NCBI GenBank assembly: GCA_036417435.1
Contig: CM070901.1
Location: 65,468,501-65,532,500, forward strand
Reading direction: 5' to 3'
Length of the DNA: 64,000 nucleotides
DNA from: Inia geoffrensis
Lineage: Eukaryota; Chordata; Mammalia; Artiodactyla; Iniidae
The translations under genes were made by a program, and so were the position numbers. Below, one piece after another: positions 46,980 to 58,800 of this stretch. The notes beneath the pieces were generated by a model. It was given only the letters and a program-made list of their open reading frames with translations. It was not told where the DNA came from and did no database searches. Position 1 is the stretch's first letter. Each line of letters starts with the position of its first letter.

Positions 46980-47240
46980 GATTGGATCCTAGAAGCAAAA
47001 AAAAAAAAAAAAAAAAAAAAAGACATTAGTGAAAACCTGGTGAAACTGAAATAAAGCCTGTATTTTAGTTAATAGTAATGTATCATTGTTAAATTCTTAG
47101 TTTTGAGATATGCACCATGGTTATGTAAGATGTTAACATTAGGGGAAACTGAATAAAGAGTATACGGGAACTCTTTGTACCATTTTTGCAACTTTTCTGT
47201 AAATGTAAAAGTACTCAAAAATAAAAATGTTATTTAAAAA
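46980..47240 (+). repeat. L1M-type 3' end
   Basis: After an A-run of 25 (46999-47023) come GATATGCACCATGGTTATGT, AAGATGTTAACATTAGGGGA, GTATACGGGAACTCTTTGTA, TTTTTGCAACTTTTCTGTAA and AAAAATAAAAATGTTATTTA, the classic 3' UTR of medium-age L1M elements. The inner A-run is probably a later expansion or an inserted tail. Confidence 0.8.
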
Positions 47241-47244
47241 AATC

Positions 47245-48879
47245 AAATGATCAATGCAAAGCAGCGAACATAATGTGATTGCTATCATCACTTCTTTGTT
47301 ATTCCCCTTTGTCAACATTCATCCCCTCTATTCAAATAGTTTAATTTGATTCTTTCTTTTCCCACAGGTAGAAAGTAATGATCAAAAAATTAGGCAGTCA
47401 GCTCTGTAGATATCAATAATATGTGTATAGGAGACATTTATATTAAAACAAAATGCAAACAAAACAAAACAAAGAAACAAAAGCAATAAAACAAACTACA
47501 AAACTCAAGTTTGGCTTCCCTTTCTCCTGCTGTCTAAACCAAGTTCTCTAAAAGGACAAGGATGCTGGTTCTTGAGTGGGGTCAGGATTCATTAAAGCCA
47601 TTTGTCAGGATCCCCTTGGTACTTCACCCAGAATCCCCTTCACATTTTTCTCCATGGAGTAGCTATAGATGCAGTTTGGGTCTTGGTCTGCAAACCCAGT
47701 TCTCTTGACAGCTGCAGGCCACTTGGTAAGAAAAAGCTTCTGTGGAATTCTAATTTGACCCCACCTTGAAGCCTTGGCAAATGGTGGTTGCTCAGTAAGT
47801 GTTGCTGAACGAATAAATTAGATTGAGCAGTGAGCTGGGAGTGGAAGCAGAGACCAAAGGCCTCTGCCTCCCTGGTCTGCCAGATGCTCTATCCCTGACC
47901 CAGGCCCGATCCCTGAGCACTGTCCAATGCTCACAGTACTATAACTCACCACTGGATATTGTCTTTGTGTGAGGAACTGAATTTGCTTTACCCACGGCCT
48001 CCCCAAGAGGCAAATTTTTTTCCAGAGGGAATAACCATACTCTGTGATCAGAAAGGAAGAATTTCTCAAGGAGCTTGGTTCTTGCCTTGAATTGGAGAAA
48101 GTCAATTGGCTGTCAAAAATTTGATCTGGCATGAACAACATAGCTTTACATATGCATGCATGTCATGAAAGGTAGTAACATAGTACCATAACTAGGAAGA
48201 AATTCCTTTGGAACTCACAACTATCAAAGAGCTGTAGAGCCTTGTTTCCTGACATCTTCGCAGCTAAAAAAGCTATTGGAGAAAATAATTCTGTGACAAC
48301 TTATAATCTATGACAATTTCTGCCATTGCCATTTGTTTCTAAGCAGCTTGTCCTTTGAAGTTACTCTTTTGTATGGTCAAAAGTAAGAATCTCTAAATCT
48401 TTGCACAAGGAAAAAAAGGAAAAGAATTGAGTGACTGAGAGTGTGGAATGGAGGTCAGATTCCCAGGTGAAGGAAATACAGTTGGGCATTTGTTAAATAT
48501 CTCTACTTTCCCCCTTGGCCTGTGTAGGTGATAGTTGTTGATACATTATGTTTAATAACAACAAAAAAATATTTCAAAGTTTTGAGATTGATTGTGGGCC
48601 TATGATCTACCCAAAATGAAGAATGACCCCTATTTCTTGGAAAGATTTCAAGGTATAAAAAACATCCACCCCTTCCCCCCCTTGCAATAAATCTAATCCC
48701 ATAATTAAAAACCCATTTTTGTCCTAAAGCATTCTAGTCTGTTAAAACAATTGCCCCTGGGAGAAGTAGCACATTAAGCTTTAGAAGACATTATTGTGGA
48801 TTAGTTTAGCAGAGGGTTTTTTTGGAGGGCTTGGGGAGAAGAGAAAAAGACTTTGATATGAAAAGTCAAGGAAGAAGCA
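47245..48879. other. Intergenic; A-rich patch and an L2-like tail
   Basis: No gene. A-rich simple patch at 47450-47505. An L2-like 3' tail lies at about 47777-47820 (TGGTTGCTCAGTAAGTGTTG...CGAATAAAT). A 107-codon minus-strand frame at 47818-48141 has no recognisable domain. Confidence 0.45.
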
Positions 48880-49055
48880 TTTCTTAAATGCATTTTACAT
48901 GTTTTCACATTGAATCTTCACATGACCCTAGCCTCACTGTTCAGATGCGGAAGTGGTAACTCACAAACATTAGGCAAATTGCCCAAGGACACTCAACTGG
49001 TAAAAAAGGATCTGGGGTTTAAATCTGGTGCATCTGACTCCCAAGTCTGGGCTGT
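48880..49055 (-). repeat. MIR SINE
   Basis: The reverse MIR order TTCACATTGAATCTTCACAT, TTCAGATGCGGAAGTGG, AAATTGCCCAAGGACACTCA, GGATCTGGGGTTTAAATCTG, CTGACTCCCAAGTCTGGGCT is clear. Confidence 0.8.
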
Positions 49056-49279
49056 CCAGTTAGAGCAAAGGTGAGACTACACAGAGTTGCAAGTCAGAGA
49101 GGGGAAGCAGGGTACCACAGTGATTGCAGTGGGGCTGGAGATGGATGGGGAGAAAAACAGAAAGTGACCATTTGTAAACAATGGTTGCTAGATCCCAAAG
49201 CCCCTACTGGGTCTAGTCCAGCAAAATCTCTCTCTCTTTTTTTAAAAAAATTATTTATTTATTTTCAATCTTATATGGA

Positions 49280-49545
49280 GGCAGATTAATGCAGTGGTTT
49301 AGCTCACAGGCTCTGGAGTCAGAGTGAGACCTAGGTTTTCATGCAGTCCCTGCTTACTAAGTGTGTAAGTTGGACAATATACCTATTTCTCTCTTTTCTT
49401 ATTCCCACATTTGTAAAGTGCAGATATTAATTGAACCTTCTTTCATAGAATTACTGTGATGATTCAATGAAATATTGCATGTGAAGCGCTTAACATCAAG
49501 ATTGAGACAGAGGAAGTGCACAATCAATGTTTGCTGTTATTATTT
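49280..49545 (+). repeat. MIR SINE, near full length
   Basis: Complete order from the tRNA-derived head (TGCAGTGGTTTAGCTCACAG, GCTCTGGAGTCAGAGTGAG) through ATTCCCACATTTGTAAAGTG, AATTACTGTGATGATTCAAT, TGCATGTGAAGCGCTTAACA to a TGTTTGCTGTTATTA tail. Confidence 0.88.
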
Positions 49546-50289
49546 CCACAGGGAAAGACAAGAGAGCCATATCCCATAAGGATAGATATTTCTAATCTCT
49601 AACAGAAAAGGAGCAGTCCCAGACTCTTTATGACAATGAAGCTTGATTTTACGGTGGTATTTGAAATTGCATTGTTTTTAGTGTTTTTTTTCTTCCCATA
49701 TGGGGCTTCTCATCATCTTATTACAGTCCTGGCACCTTCTTACCTCTGAACATGAAGCAGAAAAACACTCTAAATGAAATTTTCTCAGAGAAGAGAGAGG
49801 CAGAGGGAGATGGGCAGAGAAGGGGTGTCTGTAACCACTAAAGGACCTGGAAGGAGATTTATGTCAACTTCTACCTTTTCTTCATGGATGGTCAAATATT
49901 TCCAACTTCCCTTTGTCATTCTACACTGGTGTGTCTGTTAAGGGTATGAGTGTGTTTGTGGGGGGCAGGGTGGTGGTTAGTAAATGGGAAACAGTAAGCA
50001 GAAGTTTTTCCAAAAGTATTAGAATCATAATTTATCTGTGAAAAAGTGAGGTTACATGGCATAGGGGAGGGGAAACTTTTCCCTGTCACTCAGAAAACTT
50101 CTGTGGTCACACTGAGGTATACCATCCATAAGATACATTATTCTTCCAGAGGTTGCAATTTTAGATAGAGGAAAATAAGGCAGAAGGAATAAAATCTTTT
50201 GAAGCGCTTGAACACTGCAACTGGAAATGCATTGGGTTGGGGGTGGCCAGGAAGAGGAGGGGGAAGAGGGAGCTGAAATACAAAATAAA

Positions 50290-50720
50290 ACAAAGCTGAA
50301 AGACCCAGGAGAGTCCCAGCCCTTTAGCTTGTAATAAGTCAGCTTTTGTTAGCTTGGCTTTTGAGTATTAAGCACTCAGTTCATCTCCATTGATTTGTAA
50401 TGAGCCTGGGAGGCTCACAAAGCCTTAATCAAGCCAGGATCCCTTTAAAATGAACTCTTCTGCGAAGAGAGCTGGCAGATAGCATCTGCTGAGGAGCTGT
50501 GCTGGAGAGAGCTCACTCTCTCCATTGTGAAGCTTACACTGAGCCAGAGAATGGGGTAGGGGCTTCATTAGTCTGATAAAAACAGACAGGCCAACTTTTC
50601 ATTACAGGGATGCACAAATCCACTTTACTTGGCTTTCCTTCTTTACATTATAAAAGCAGTATCAGGCCCAAGCTTATAGGACTCATTATTCCATACAAAC
50701 ACCAGACCGGGAGGTGGGGA
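50290..50720. promoter_or_regulatory. Candidate conserved noncoding element
   Basis: Repeat-free, balanced composition, with closely spaced words typical of developmental enhancers: TTGTAATAAGTCAGC, GATTTGTAATGAGC and CCTTAATCAAG (homeodomain type), CTCACAAAGCC (TCF/SOX type), CTGATAAAAACAG (GATA type) and CCTTTAAAATGAAC. It lacks signs of any recognised mobile element and has no open frame of note. Judged by eye only. Confidence 0.25.
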
Positions 50721-51593
50721 GGTGCAGGGAGCTGAGCCCTCCATCTTGGACTGGCATTGAGGACTCTGCAAACTTTTCAAAGCAAAAACCTTGGGTTAAC
50801 CAGAGGCCGAGATTTCTAACCCCATGAAATTCAGATTCATAAGATCATCTACTTTTCCTCTACCGTCAAACAAGAGAAAGTGGTAGAACTTTTGACCTTT
50901 TTCACTGAGGGTCATTTATTTTAAGATTTGTGCTTCAGGATTCTGGATTATACAGAAATGCTAATGCTGGTGTGTTTGTTTCATGCTCTCTGCTCTAGTT
51001 CTAGTAAGATGGTTGAAAACAAATTAAATATATTGGTGGGGTTTTTTCTTTGCATAATATTTCATTATGAAATCACAGATAATATAAAATTTTATAGTAG
51101 ATTTAAACAAAAATTTGGGCGTAGAGGCATTGAAATGGTGGCTTGGATCAATGTACCTAGCTTAACTTCTGCAACTTTTTTTTTAGTTTTGGTCTCTGCC
51201 TTCTGCTACACTATCTGTCTGTTTTATTCACTTTCCCCCCCTATTCTTTGAACTCTTTGCTGCCTACTAAGCTGAAGAATTGATACTGCCTTATGTGCTC
51301 CTATCACTAAACTTAAAACTCATGGATTTTCTTTTCCCTCACCCCTTTATATATAATGACATATATTGTTTAACACTGTATTTTGTCAGGTGCCTCTATT
51401 TTAAACCATATGCAGTGTTATTGTCTGGTATTGTCCTTAGACTAAGGCTACATATTTTGTAAAATAATTATTATAATAATATGCTTTATCAACATGATAT
51501 GTCCCAAGTTTTGCAAGGTAAGTTTATTCAAAATAAAAACTATCTGAAAAATAGAAGCACTTTTATTTACTTTCAAAAAATTATATTGAAATT

Positions 51594-51922
51594 TTCACAG
51601 GAGATAGCTGATGCAGTCATGGTAAACTCAAGTGTTGACTGTAATCTACTGCTCCAGGTTAAACAGATGCCTTACTTCCTAGGCCAAGAATGACCCATTG
51701 CTTCATGGGAAAAAGTTAAGGTTGAACTCGGATGGAGTTGACATCTACACAGAAAGTCAAGGATTCATTGCATTCCCTGACACACCTGATGCAGAAGCAT
51801 GGCTTCACCTGGAACATCCTGGTGTCATCATGCATTCATCTGTGTACTTTGGTCAAGCATTCAGTAATGATGAAGTCTACCAAAACTGGCAAGGCTCTGA
51901 GCCTGCTTTTAGGGAACTTTAG
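51594..51922 (+). pseudogene. Unrecognised coding-like scrap
   Basis: TTGAAATTTTCACAG resembles a splice acceptor at 51586-51600. It is followed by a frame that stays open to 51693 (ending QVKQMPYFLGQE), then a frame shifted by two bases is open from 51698 to 51922 (contains GVDIYTESQGFIAFPDTPDA and NWQGSEPAFREL), ending in TAG. Composition is less biased than neighbouring frames. I do not recognise a protein family. It may be an exon scrap, a retroposed gene piece or chance. Confidence 0.15.
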
Positions 51923-52059
51923 CTTCACCACAGATGTAGGCTTCAGTATTTCATCTTATATATTAACAATAATACTCTATCTGGTCCTCCCTTTGATCCT
52001 ATAGGGGAGGAAAACAAATCTATGTTTTCTCTACTCCCTTAGATTCAGAGGGTGGGGTC

Positions 52060-52590
52060 TGTGAATTAGACCCACAGAAGAGAGATTAACAGGGGGGAGA
52101 AAAAGAGTTTATTTACACATACAATGTGCAGATATGTGGGAGAACGCAGTAATGAGTAATTCAAAGAGGTGATTAGAATTTGGGGCCCATATACCATCTT
52201 AACAAAGGGTGATAAATTTGTGGAGAACTGACAAGACAAAGGAAAAGGGGTTTGTGCTTCAGGGGATGGTAAATATGTGGGGGAACTAATGGAAGATGAG
52301 GATGACTTTAATAATGTTTGTTTGTGCAAACCCACCTGTGCCTACTTTCAGTCTCCAGTGATAAGGTTGTTCTCCTAGTACAGGAGAAGGGAGAGGGATC
52401 ACTTTCACAAAAGGAAATTTATGTCCTGCTTTTAGGTAGATAGGTGAAGAGCAAAAAGCTCATTTTGCATTTGCTGCTGCTTAAATGTCTTTAGCCTCAA
52501 ATAATCCTTATGCCAAAGTGGCATATTTTGGGATGGCATATTCTGATCTTCTTTTGTGCCTTAAGATTTGCCCTTCATAGGCCAATGCTT
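52060..52590. mobile_element. Probable retroviral-type LTR
   Basis: The word series GAGTTTATTTACACATACAA, GGGGCCCATATACCATCTTA, ACAAAGGGTGATAAATTTGT, AAAGGAAAAGGGGTTTGTGC, then TTATGCCAAAGTGGCATATT, TTGGGATGGCATATTCTGAT resembles LTR sequences common in laurasiatherian genomes. No internal region is recognised, so a solo LTR is likely. Class, exact ends and orientation are unsure. Confidence 0.45.
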
Positions 52591-52779
52591 AACACAGTGT
52601 TTTGTGTTGAAGTTATGTAATCAACTTACATTTGTAATAGCTGTGATGATGATGATGATGGTAAACAAACTCGATCCATTCTTGTCTCTCTTGTATTTTC
52701 AACTTCTGACTTGAATATGACAGAGGCTGATGAGCCAAGATACCAGCTGTTTCTATTGGCAGAGATGAGGTGACTCGAC
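52591..52779. other. Intergenic; short ATG/GAT repeat
   Basis: No gene. A short (GAT)n/(ATG)n run at about 52645-52660 gives a run of histidines in one frame. Confidence 0.5.
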
Positions 52780-52794
52780 ACTTCGAGTAAATTT

Positions 52795-53002
52795 TTTTTT
52801 TTTTTTTTTTGCGGTACGCGGGCCTCTCACTGTTGCGGCCTCTCCCGTTGCGGAGCACAGGCTCCGGACGCGCAGGCTCAGCAGCCATGGCTCACGGGCC
52901 CAGCCGCTCCGCGGCATGTGGGATCTTCCTGGACCGGGGCATGAACCCGCGTCCCCTGCATCGGCAGGTGGACTCTCAACCACTGCGCCACCAGGGAAGC
53001 CC
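52795..53002 (-). mobile_element. CHR SINE (young, CpG-rich)
   Basis: The best preserved minus-strand copy: T-tail, then GCGGTACGCGGGCCTCTCAC, GCGGAGCACAGGCTCCGGAC, B box region GGGGCATGAACCCGCG, and head CACTGCGCCACCAGGGAAGC. The high CpG retention suggests youth, yet the flanking duplication is imperfect: ACTTCGAGTAAATTT (52780-52794) against ACTTTGGGGTAAATTT (53003-53018). Predicted frames on either strand here belong to the SINE. Confidence 0.94.
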
Positions 53003-53018
53003 ACTTTGGGGTAAATTT

Positions 53019-56000
53019 ATCCAGCTACTACAGGATGCCTCTATGATCTTAGAACATTTCCCTTAGTCACTAGGATCAGTCAGCCCCAGAAATAACAAAA
53101 CGTGAGGTACACAGTTCTCCAAACTGTGACATGACAAGATAGGATATAGACATTGTGCTTTTTTTCTGGAATGTCTGAATTTACTAGACGAAGGCCTAAT
53201 TTTACTTCTACGGGTATAGAATTTGGGACACTGACAGGCATATATAGATAATAACTTGCTTGATGAAGAAAGAACCTGTCTTTCTTAGTCTGTGTAAATA
53301 TCTGTGAGAGCCTATCAGTTTCTGCTCTCTGCATTCTTACCTGAGATGAGGGTTCCCTATGTTTATGTTTAAAAAAGAGGGTAAAACTCTGACCCTTCCT
53401 TTAACTTTCTCTGAGCTGGAACTGCCACAAGTTTTTATTACAAATACATATGCTAATCAGGCCTAAACCTGGGCCTGAACCAGTGGGAAATTAGGAGGGA
53501 TTTACAGCATCTTCTTGAGACCACACCTGGTACAAGCCTACTCGAGACAAGCTATTTGGTCCAAATGTTAGTTTTCTTCTTTCAATCAAGAGTTAAACTC
53601 CCTTTCTTTTATGTAACTGGCACTACATGGCCTGAGTTTCTTTGTTCCTTTTAGTGATAAATCTAAATAGGTCTCAGTCCTGAAAACAACCTCTGGTTTG
53701 GCACTTATCCCAAGAGAGATGGAATGTGGTATAGAGGTCAAGAAAAGGGTGATAAATTGAGGAATTATGGATCATACCTTCAGCTCTGTTACTTTAATTG
53801 CTTTTAGCATCACTGTGAAGGAAGACCAATACAGCAATGGTCAAGCACTTAACAAAATAAAGCGAGAACTGAGGGCATGACACACAGGAATAGGTGAGCT
53901 CTGGTGTGGGGTTTTCTGAGATCAAATCATGTGTAACTCCAGCTTTTTCAGACATTAGCAATGGAATAAGTAAAAGCATTGTGGTCTTGAAGATGCCAAG
54001 TCTCTCAAAATAGCTCTGATTCAAATGCAAGGTGTGAATATCAATAGCTGGGGGAGTTATCTGGGTAGATGGGCAGTCTCACAGACTGCTTTGGACTCCA
54101 GCATGGGATTGGAAAAGCAGAAAAAATGCTCCCAGGGCAGTACAGAGTGGCTAACAACAGTCTGATGATTCTGGAGGACTTCTTAGTTTGGACAAAGAGA
54201 CCCCGGAAATTTGGACCTTGACCATGGTGGGACTCAGACATTTCATCAGGGGATGCAGTGAAGATGAATGCCGACACCCAAAATCAAAATATTCTGAGAT
54301 CCATCCAACCAGATATCCTTTTCCCTAATGTAATGATTTTTCTGGTGAAAAGAATAGGAAAAAAGCAAAGTAAAGAATACAAGAAACTTGATTTTGTAGC
54401 TAACCAAATTCAATTCTAAACCAAAAAGGGTGATTTATACAAATTGATAAATTTTAGTTTTCTGCCACCAGCAGAAATTTACATATCTGCACACCTGAAT
54501 CTTATGACTATAAGAGCTCCTATAAGGTCAAAAAGGAGTGAAGAAGTTATGGAAAAAAGAACAATAATCCAGTAAGACAAGGGTTGAGAGGGAGCCTCAG
54601 AAAGTGGCACAATGATGATATTTTAGGACTTTGTTGAGAGATTTTCAACATATTGGTCGGAATAGAGAGCATGTTGAGGAGTGGATGAGGAATGAGGACC
54701 TGGAGATAGCTGACTTAAGATCAGGGTTGGGAAGGAAAGAAATAAGATTGGAGAATAACTATAACAGGACTTGAGGTCAAGTAGAAGGTGGGGCTAGTTG
54801 GAATACTTGTACATTATGGACAAAGCCAACAGAAAGATAAAAGAAGCCACAGGAAAAAGAGAAGACACCTTGAAGGAGGTAGGGGATATGGGATGAAGTA
54901 ACATGTAGATTGGTTATTGTGAGCAAGAAGAGATTTGTTTTATTTTCTCAGACAGGAAGAAAGTAGGTAAGGATGGTTTTACTGCATTTTATATAAAGGG
55001 GAATGAAAGGTTGAGGGAGAGGACCATCGATTGCATTTCCTGCATGGAAAACCTGCAACATCTCAACTAGATACTCCTGCATGGTAACTACCTCCTTTCG
55101 GTGAATACTTTCAACTGCTCTTTCTCTTACAACATCTGAGTTCATGACATTTCATAAAAAGATGCTGAAACCTCTCTTATCAGTTTCTTATCCTCTCTTT
55201 CAACCTTCTCTCTCTTTCATGTTCTTCTCTGCCCTCCCATAGATTCACACTTCATCTCCACTGCTCTGCTGAAGTCTTCAGAGTTGTTGTCTGTCATGTT
55301 TCCAACTGGACAATTTCTTGCTGTACTACCACAAATGCTATCCCATTAGCTTCATAATGAAGGTTGTGGACAAGGCACACTGCCTTGCATGTCCCATGCT
55401 TCTAGCCTATCCGTTCTGGGACTTCACTTATGTCTAAGAGGTAGATACATAAGAAAATCATTCTGCTGCTAATTTAAAAAAAAACACTCATACTTTCTTC
55501 TCTCCCTTTATTGCCCTAAGTTTTTAGAATGATGAAAGTTCTTACACTAACTGATGATTATCTTGGAATTCTGTTGGGCATACAAAACATTAAAAAAGTT
55601 ATAAATAATAGAAAATCTGAAATTGAGCCTATGACACTTTATTTTCTTCCCTAGAACCAAAGAGATGCTGTTGCTTCTCTTCTTCCCTTCTAGAAGCTGT
55701 GGTCCTTCAAAAAAAAGGACTGTATCAATAACTTGACAACAGTCACCCAGTCTGATGACAAGGAGATGGCTTTTTTTGAAACAGTGGAGACTCTGGTTCA
55801 TAACTGTATTTAATTTCATGGGAAGAGAAACAGCCTGGTCTATTTTATAGCTTAACATCTGGGAGAGTTTCACAGGATACTTGTTGGTTGTGTATAAATG
55901 AATAAAATTAATACATCGGGATCACAATTTCCTCACCTGAACAATTTAGATCTTCAATAATAAAAACTGAGAATCCAAGTAATTGCTTCATTTATTTATG

Positions 56001-56117
56001 TACAAACCATGGTCATCATGTGAAACTTTTTGGACCTGATCCAAAAAGTTATATTTAGTAGGAAAAACATTTTTCTTTTTAGTAATGGGAAGAAAATCAT
56101 AGCTACATAGCTATTCC
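53019..56117. other. Intergenic, mostly unique (3 kb)
   Basis: No gene or confident repeat. Minus-strand frames up to 108 codons (55547-55873) are AT-driven and have no domains. Confidence 0.45.
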
Positions 56118-56255
56118 ATAGACAGAGCTTTGGAGTCAGACTGAGCTGACTTCCAACTCAGCCACTCACTAGTTGTGTGACCATAAGTAAGCTACTCAAA
56201 CTCCCTGAGCTTCAGTTTCTTCCATCATCAAATAGAAATGACCATATTTAAGTTT
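56118..56255 (+). repeat. MIR SINE
   Basis: GAGCTTTGGAGTCAGACTGA, CAGCCACTCACTAGTTGTGT, GACCATAAGTAAGCTACTCA, GAGCTTCAGTTTCTTCCATC are central MIR words in order; the 3' half is missing. Confidence 0.85.
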
Positions 56256-56885
56256 GTCACCCCTTAGAAGGGACTATGATAAGGATCCTGAATTCCTACA
56301 TCTTGTTCTGTCATCAATGGGATATAAGCTATGGAATTTTCTGCAACGTAATAACATTATTTATGGCTGACCAGTGTTTTAGCTTTAAATTCATGGCTAA
56401 TCTTTCTGGAAACCTGTTTTCTACTCCCCTAATATTGAAAGTAGAGGCAGACCTAACCAGTTAGCTCTGGGCCTCCCTTTCCTGTGGTCCTCCTAGTCCC
56501 ACAGGGTCTCCCAAGTGTGAGGGGCTAAATTCTAATTTGGAGGTACCTCCATACTCAACTTACCAAATCAGCTGGAAGAGAGGGGAAAGAAAAAAAAAAA
56601 GAGAGAGAGAAATCAATAGAAAGTGTTTGTACAACTCAGTTCCACTTATAATCCCACATGCCTTCCACAGCGATTTCCCTATCTCATACTGCAGAACCTT
56701 TGGTTGTTCAATGGGAAATGTTTAGCACAGAGACTGCAACTTAGCAGATAATCAATGGTGGCTATTTTTATGGCATGGCTATTAACATTCAATAACTTGG
56801 CCATTGTCAATGGGAGCTAAGGTAAATAGGTCCTTCTCAAATAAAAGCCCAACACCCCAGACCAAAGGGATTTTTATTTATATTG
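56256..56885. other. Intergenic, no recognised feature
   Basis: No gene or repeat recognised; a purine run lies at 56588-56612. Confidence 0.45.
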
Positions 56886-57394
56886 ATCTTCCTCAACTTA
56901 CGACAGGGTTACCTCCCTATAAACACAACATAAGTTGAAATATCGCAGGTCAAAAATGCATTAATACACCTAACTTACTGAACATCATTGCTTAGATTTG
57001 TCTACCTTAAATATGCTCAGAACACTTGCATTAGACTACAGTCAGGCAAAGTCATCTAACACAAAGCCTATTTTATAATAAAGTGTTGAATATCTCATGT
57101 AATTTATTGACTACTGTGCTGAAAGTGCAAAACAGAATGGCTGTATGGGAACAGAATGGCTGTACGGGTACAGAATGGTTAGAAGTGTGTCAGTTGTTTA
57201 CCCTCATGATCACTGGCTGACTGGGAGCTGCTGCTGCCCAGCATCACAAGAGAGTATCATACGGCCCATTGCTAGCCCAGGAAAAGATCTAAATTCAAAA
57301 TTCAAAGTACAGTTTCAACTGAACGCAAATCAATTTCACACCAAAGTAAAGTTGAAAATCCTGAATCAAACTATTGTAAGTTCTTCTATATAGA
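56886..57394. mobile_element. Ancient non-autonomous DNA transposon (Tigger-like), near complete
   Basis: Both ends resemble an 'ACTTACGA...GGTTT / TCGTAAGTT' terminal pair: CCTCAACTTACGACAGGGTT at left and CTATTGTAAGTTCTTCTATA at right. Interior words GCATTAATACACCTAACTTA, TTTTATAATAAAGTGTTGAA, TCTCATGTAATTTATTGA, GTTTACCCTCATGATCACTG, CCCAGCATCACAAGAGAGTA match a common mammalian non-autonomous element in order. An 82-codon frame at 57145-57393 lies wholly inside and is not a transposase I can recognise. The class name is tentative. Confidence 0.65.
57131..57180. repeat. Internal 19-bp tandem repeat
   Basis: AACAGAATGGCTGTATGGG (57131-57149) and AACAGAATGGCTGTACGGG (57150-57168) are followed by a partial third unit, TACAGAATGGTT. 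One mismatch between the full units. It sits inside the Tigger-like element. Confidence 0.9.
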
Positions 57395-58689
57395 AGGGGC
57401 TTGGAAGTCCCACCTGGCTTTAGTTAAGCTGTCATTGATGTCTCAAACAATGGAGAATCTGAGCACTGGTGCTGCTAGAAGTAAACAGGTCAAGAGAATT
57501 GGGCTCTGAACAGCCTCCCCTTCCCCTGAATACACATAAAAAGGAGAACCTTGGGAGACTTGAGGTTGAATGTCCCTAACTTTGCACAGAGTTTTTACCC
57601 CAGATTGTTGTTACCCCAGACCCACAGGTCAATGCTTCTTCCCTAAGAGTAACATTTAGCCAGGAGTGGAAAGTAAGCATTTAGACAGTGATAGGACATG
57701 TTGAGCCCCACAGTAATTTGTGCCAGAATCAGTCCCAGGTGTCAGTCAATTAGCAGATGACCAGCAAGTTTGTAGTGTGCACCATTTGCTTACACACTGA
57801 CTAAGAAGCAACACTCTCCTTCCTGGAGATGGAGAGATGGTACCCTGCAGAGCAGGATGCTCCGGCCCTGTGTGGATAACAGCACTCTCACTGACCTTCC
57901 ACTTGCACTCTTTCGAGGTCCTTGGAGTACCTTCCCCTAATACTATGGCAGAGAGACCTGAACTTGATGGCAGTGCCTCCTGTGTGCAACCAGTACCAGT
58001 GGCTACTGCTGGGGCAAACCTGTGGGATTCAAAGTGACCGAGGGCACTGTTCCCAAGCTGTCTGTCTCCACCGGAGCCCCAGCCCTGGCCCCATCTCAGA
58101 CCAGTTCCAGGAACGTGAGCCCACAGTCTGCAAGGGACAGACTAAGAGTTCTGGGCTGGTTCAGATAGCAGCTGTGCCAGGAGGTCTGGGTTAAGGTCTC
58201 CATGTAGGAGGGGGCCAGGAGGGAGGCACTTCTAGTCCAAGGTTGCCAATCAGGCATCCCATAATAAACCAACCTGTGAGCAGTACCAGATAGCTCCTGA
58301 GTCCTTTCACTAAATGGGGCAATAAATATATCACTCTATCATGAAATGGCCTCTGGGTGGCTATAGAGCACTTAATTATTGATTAATCTTCATTAATTAA
58401 TGAATCTGAACACGAGTGCTGCTAAACAGGAATATGAAGAGCAAGTGTTCCAGGAGAGGAGAGAAGGAGGGCTTGTTGTGCTCCCAAGGCAGGGAAGACT
58501 GCTCTAGGCATGGGCTACCGCCTGAGGAGGGCTCAGCCACTCTCCTGACCGAGAGGGGCACCTCTGGGTCCAGAGCACCTGTGGGTGCCACTGTGGTCTC
58601 AAGACTGGATATAAAATAAGCTAGGTGATAAAATGATAGCACAGAAGGAAGGAAAGAGATAAGTGAAAACAGGAGAATGGCAGAGGAAA
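57395..58689. other. Intergenic, unique
   Basis: No gene. Two plus-strand frames (57837-58037, 57922-58194) and a pair on opposite strands near 58400-58640 show no domains. The sequence is slightly GC-richer (57830-58220) than its surroundings. Confidence 0.45.
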
Positions 58690-58800
58690 CAATTCAGTTC
58701 AATTTTTATTTACCATCTACTCTTTGCCAGGAATTGAGGTTCCAAAGGTAAATAAGAAATTCTCCTGCCTTTCAGTCATTCACAGTTTAGCAGGAAAAAT
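58690..58800. repeat. Unnamed ancient interspersed repeat fragment
   Basis: ACCATCTACTCTTTGCCAGG, AATTGAGGTTCCAAAGGTAA, TTCACAGTTTAGCAGG follow the same pattern as the fragments near 37.8 and 61.4 kb. Confidence 0.4.

Larger units (their letters stand above)
49546..52059. other. Intergenic, unique
   Basis: No recognised gene or repeat. Holds the candidate conserved block at 50290-50720 and a coding-like scrap at 51594-51922, both listed separately. Confidence 0.45.

Noticed and set aside
47450..47505. A-rich patch with AAACAAAACAAAG words as a possible retroposon tail
   Set aside because: No body upstream and no target duplication seen; simple low-complexity sequence.
14816..53002. tRNA genes suggested by A and B boxes
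   Set aside because: These boxes are the tRNA-derived heads of CHR SINEs; no cloverleaf with acceptor stem is formed.
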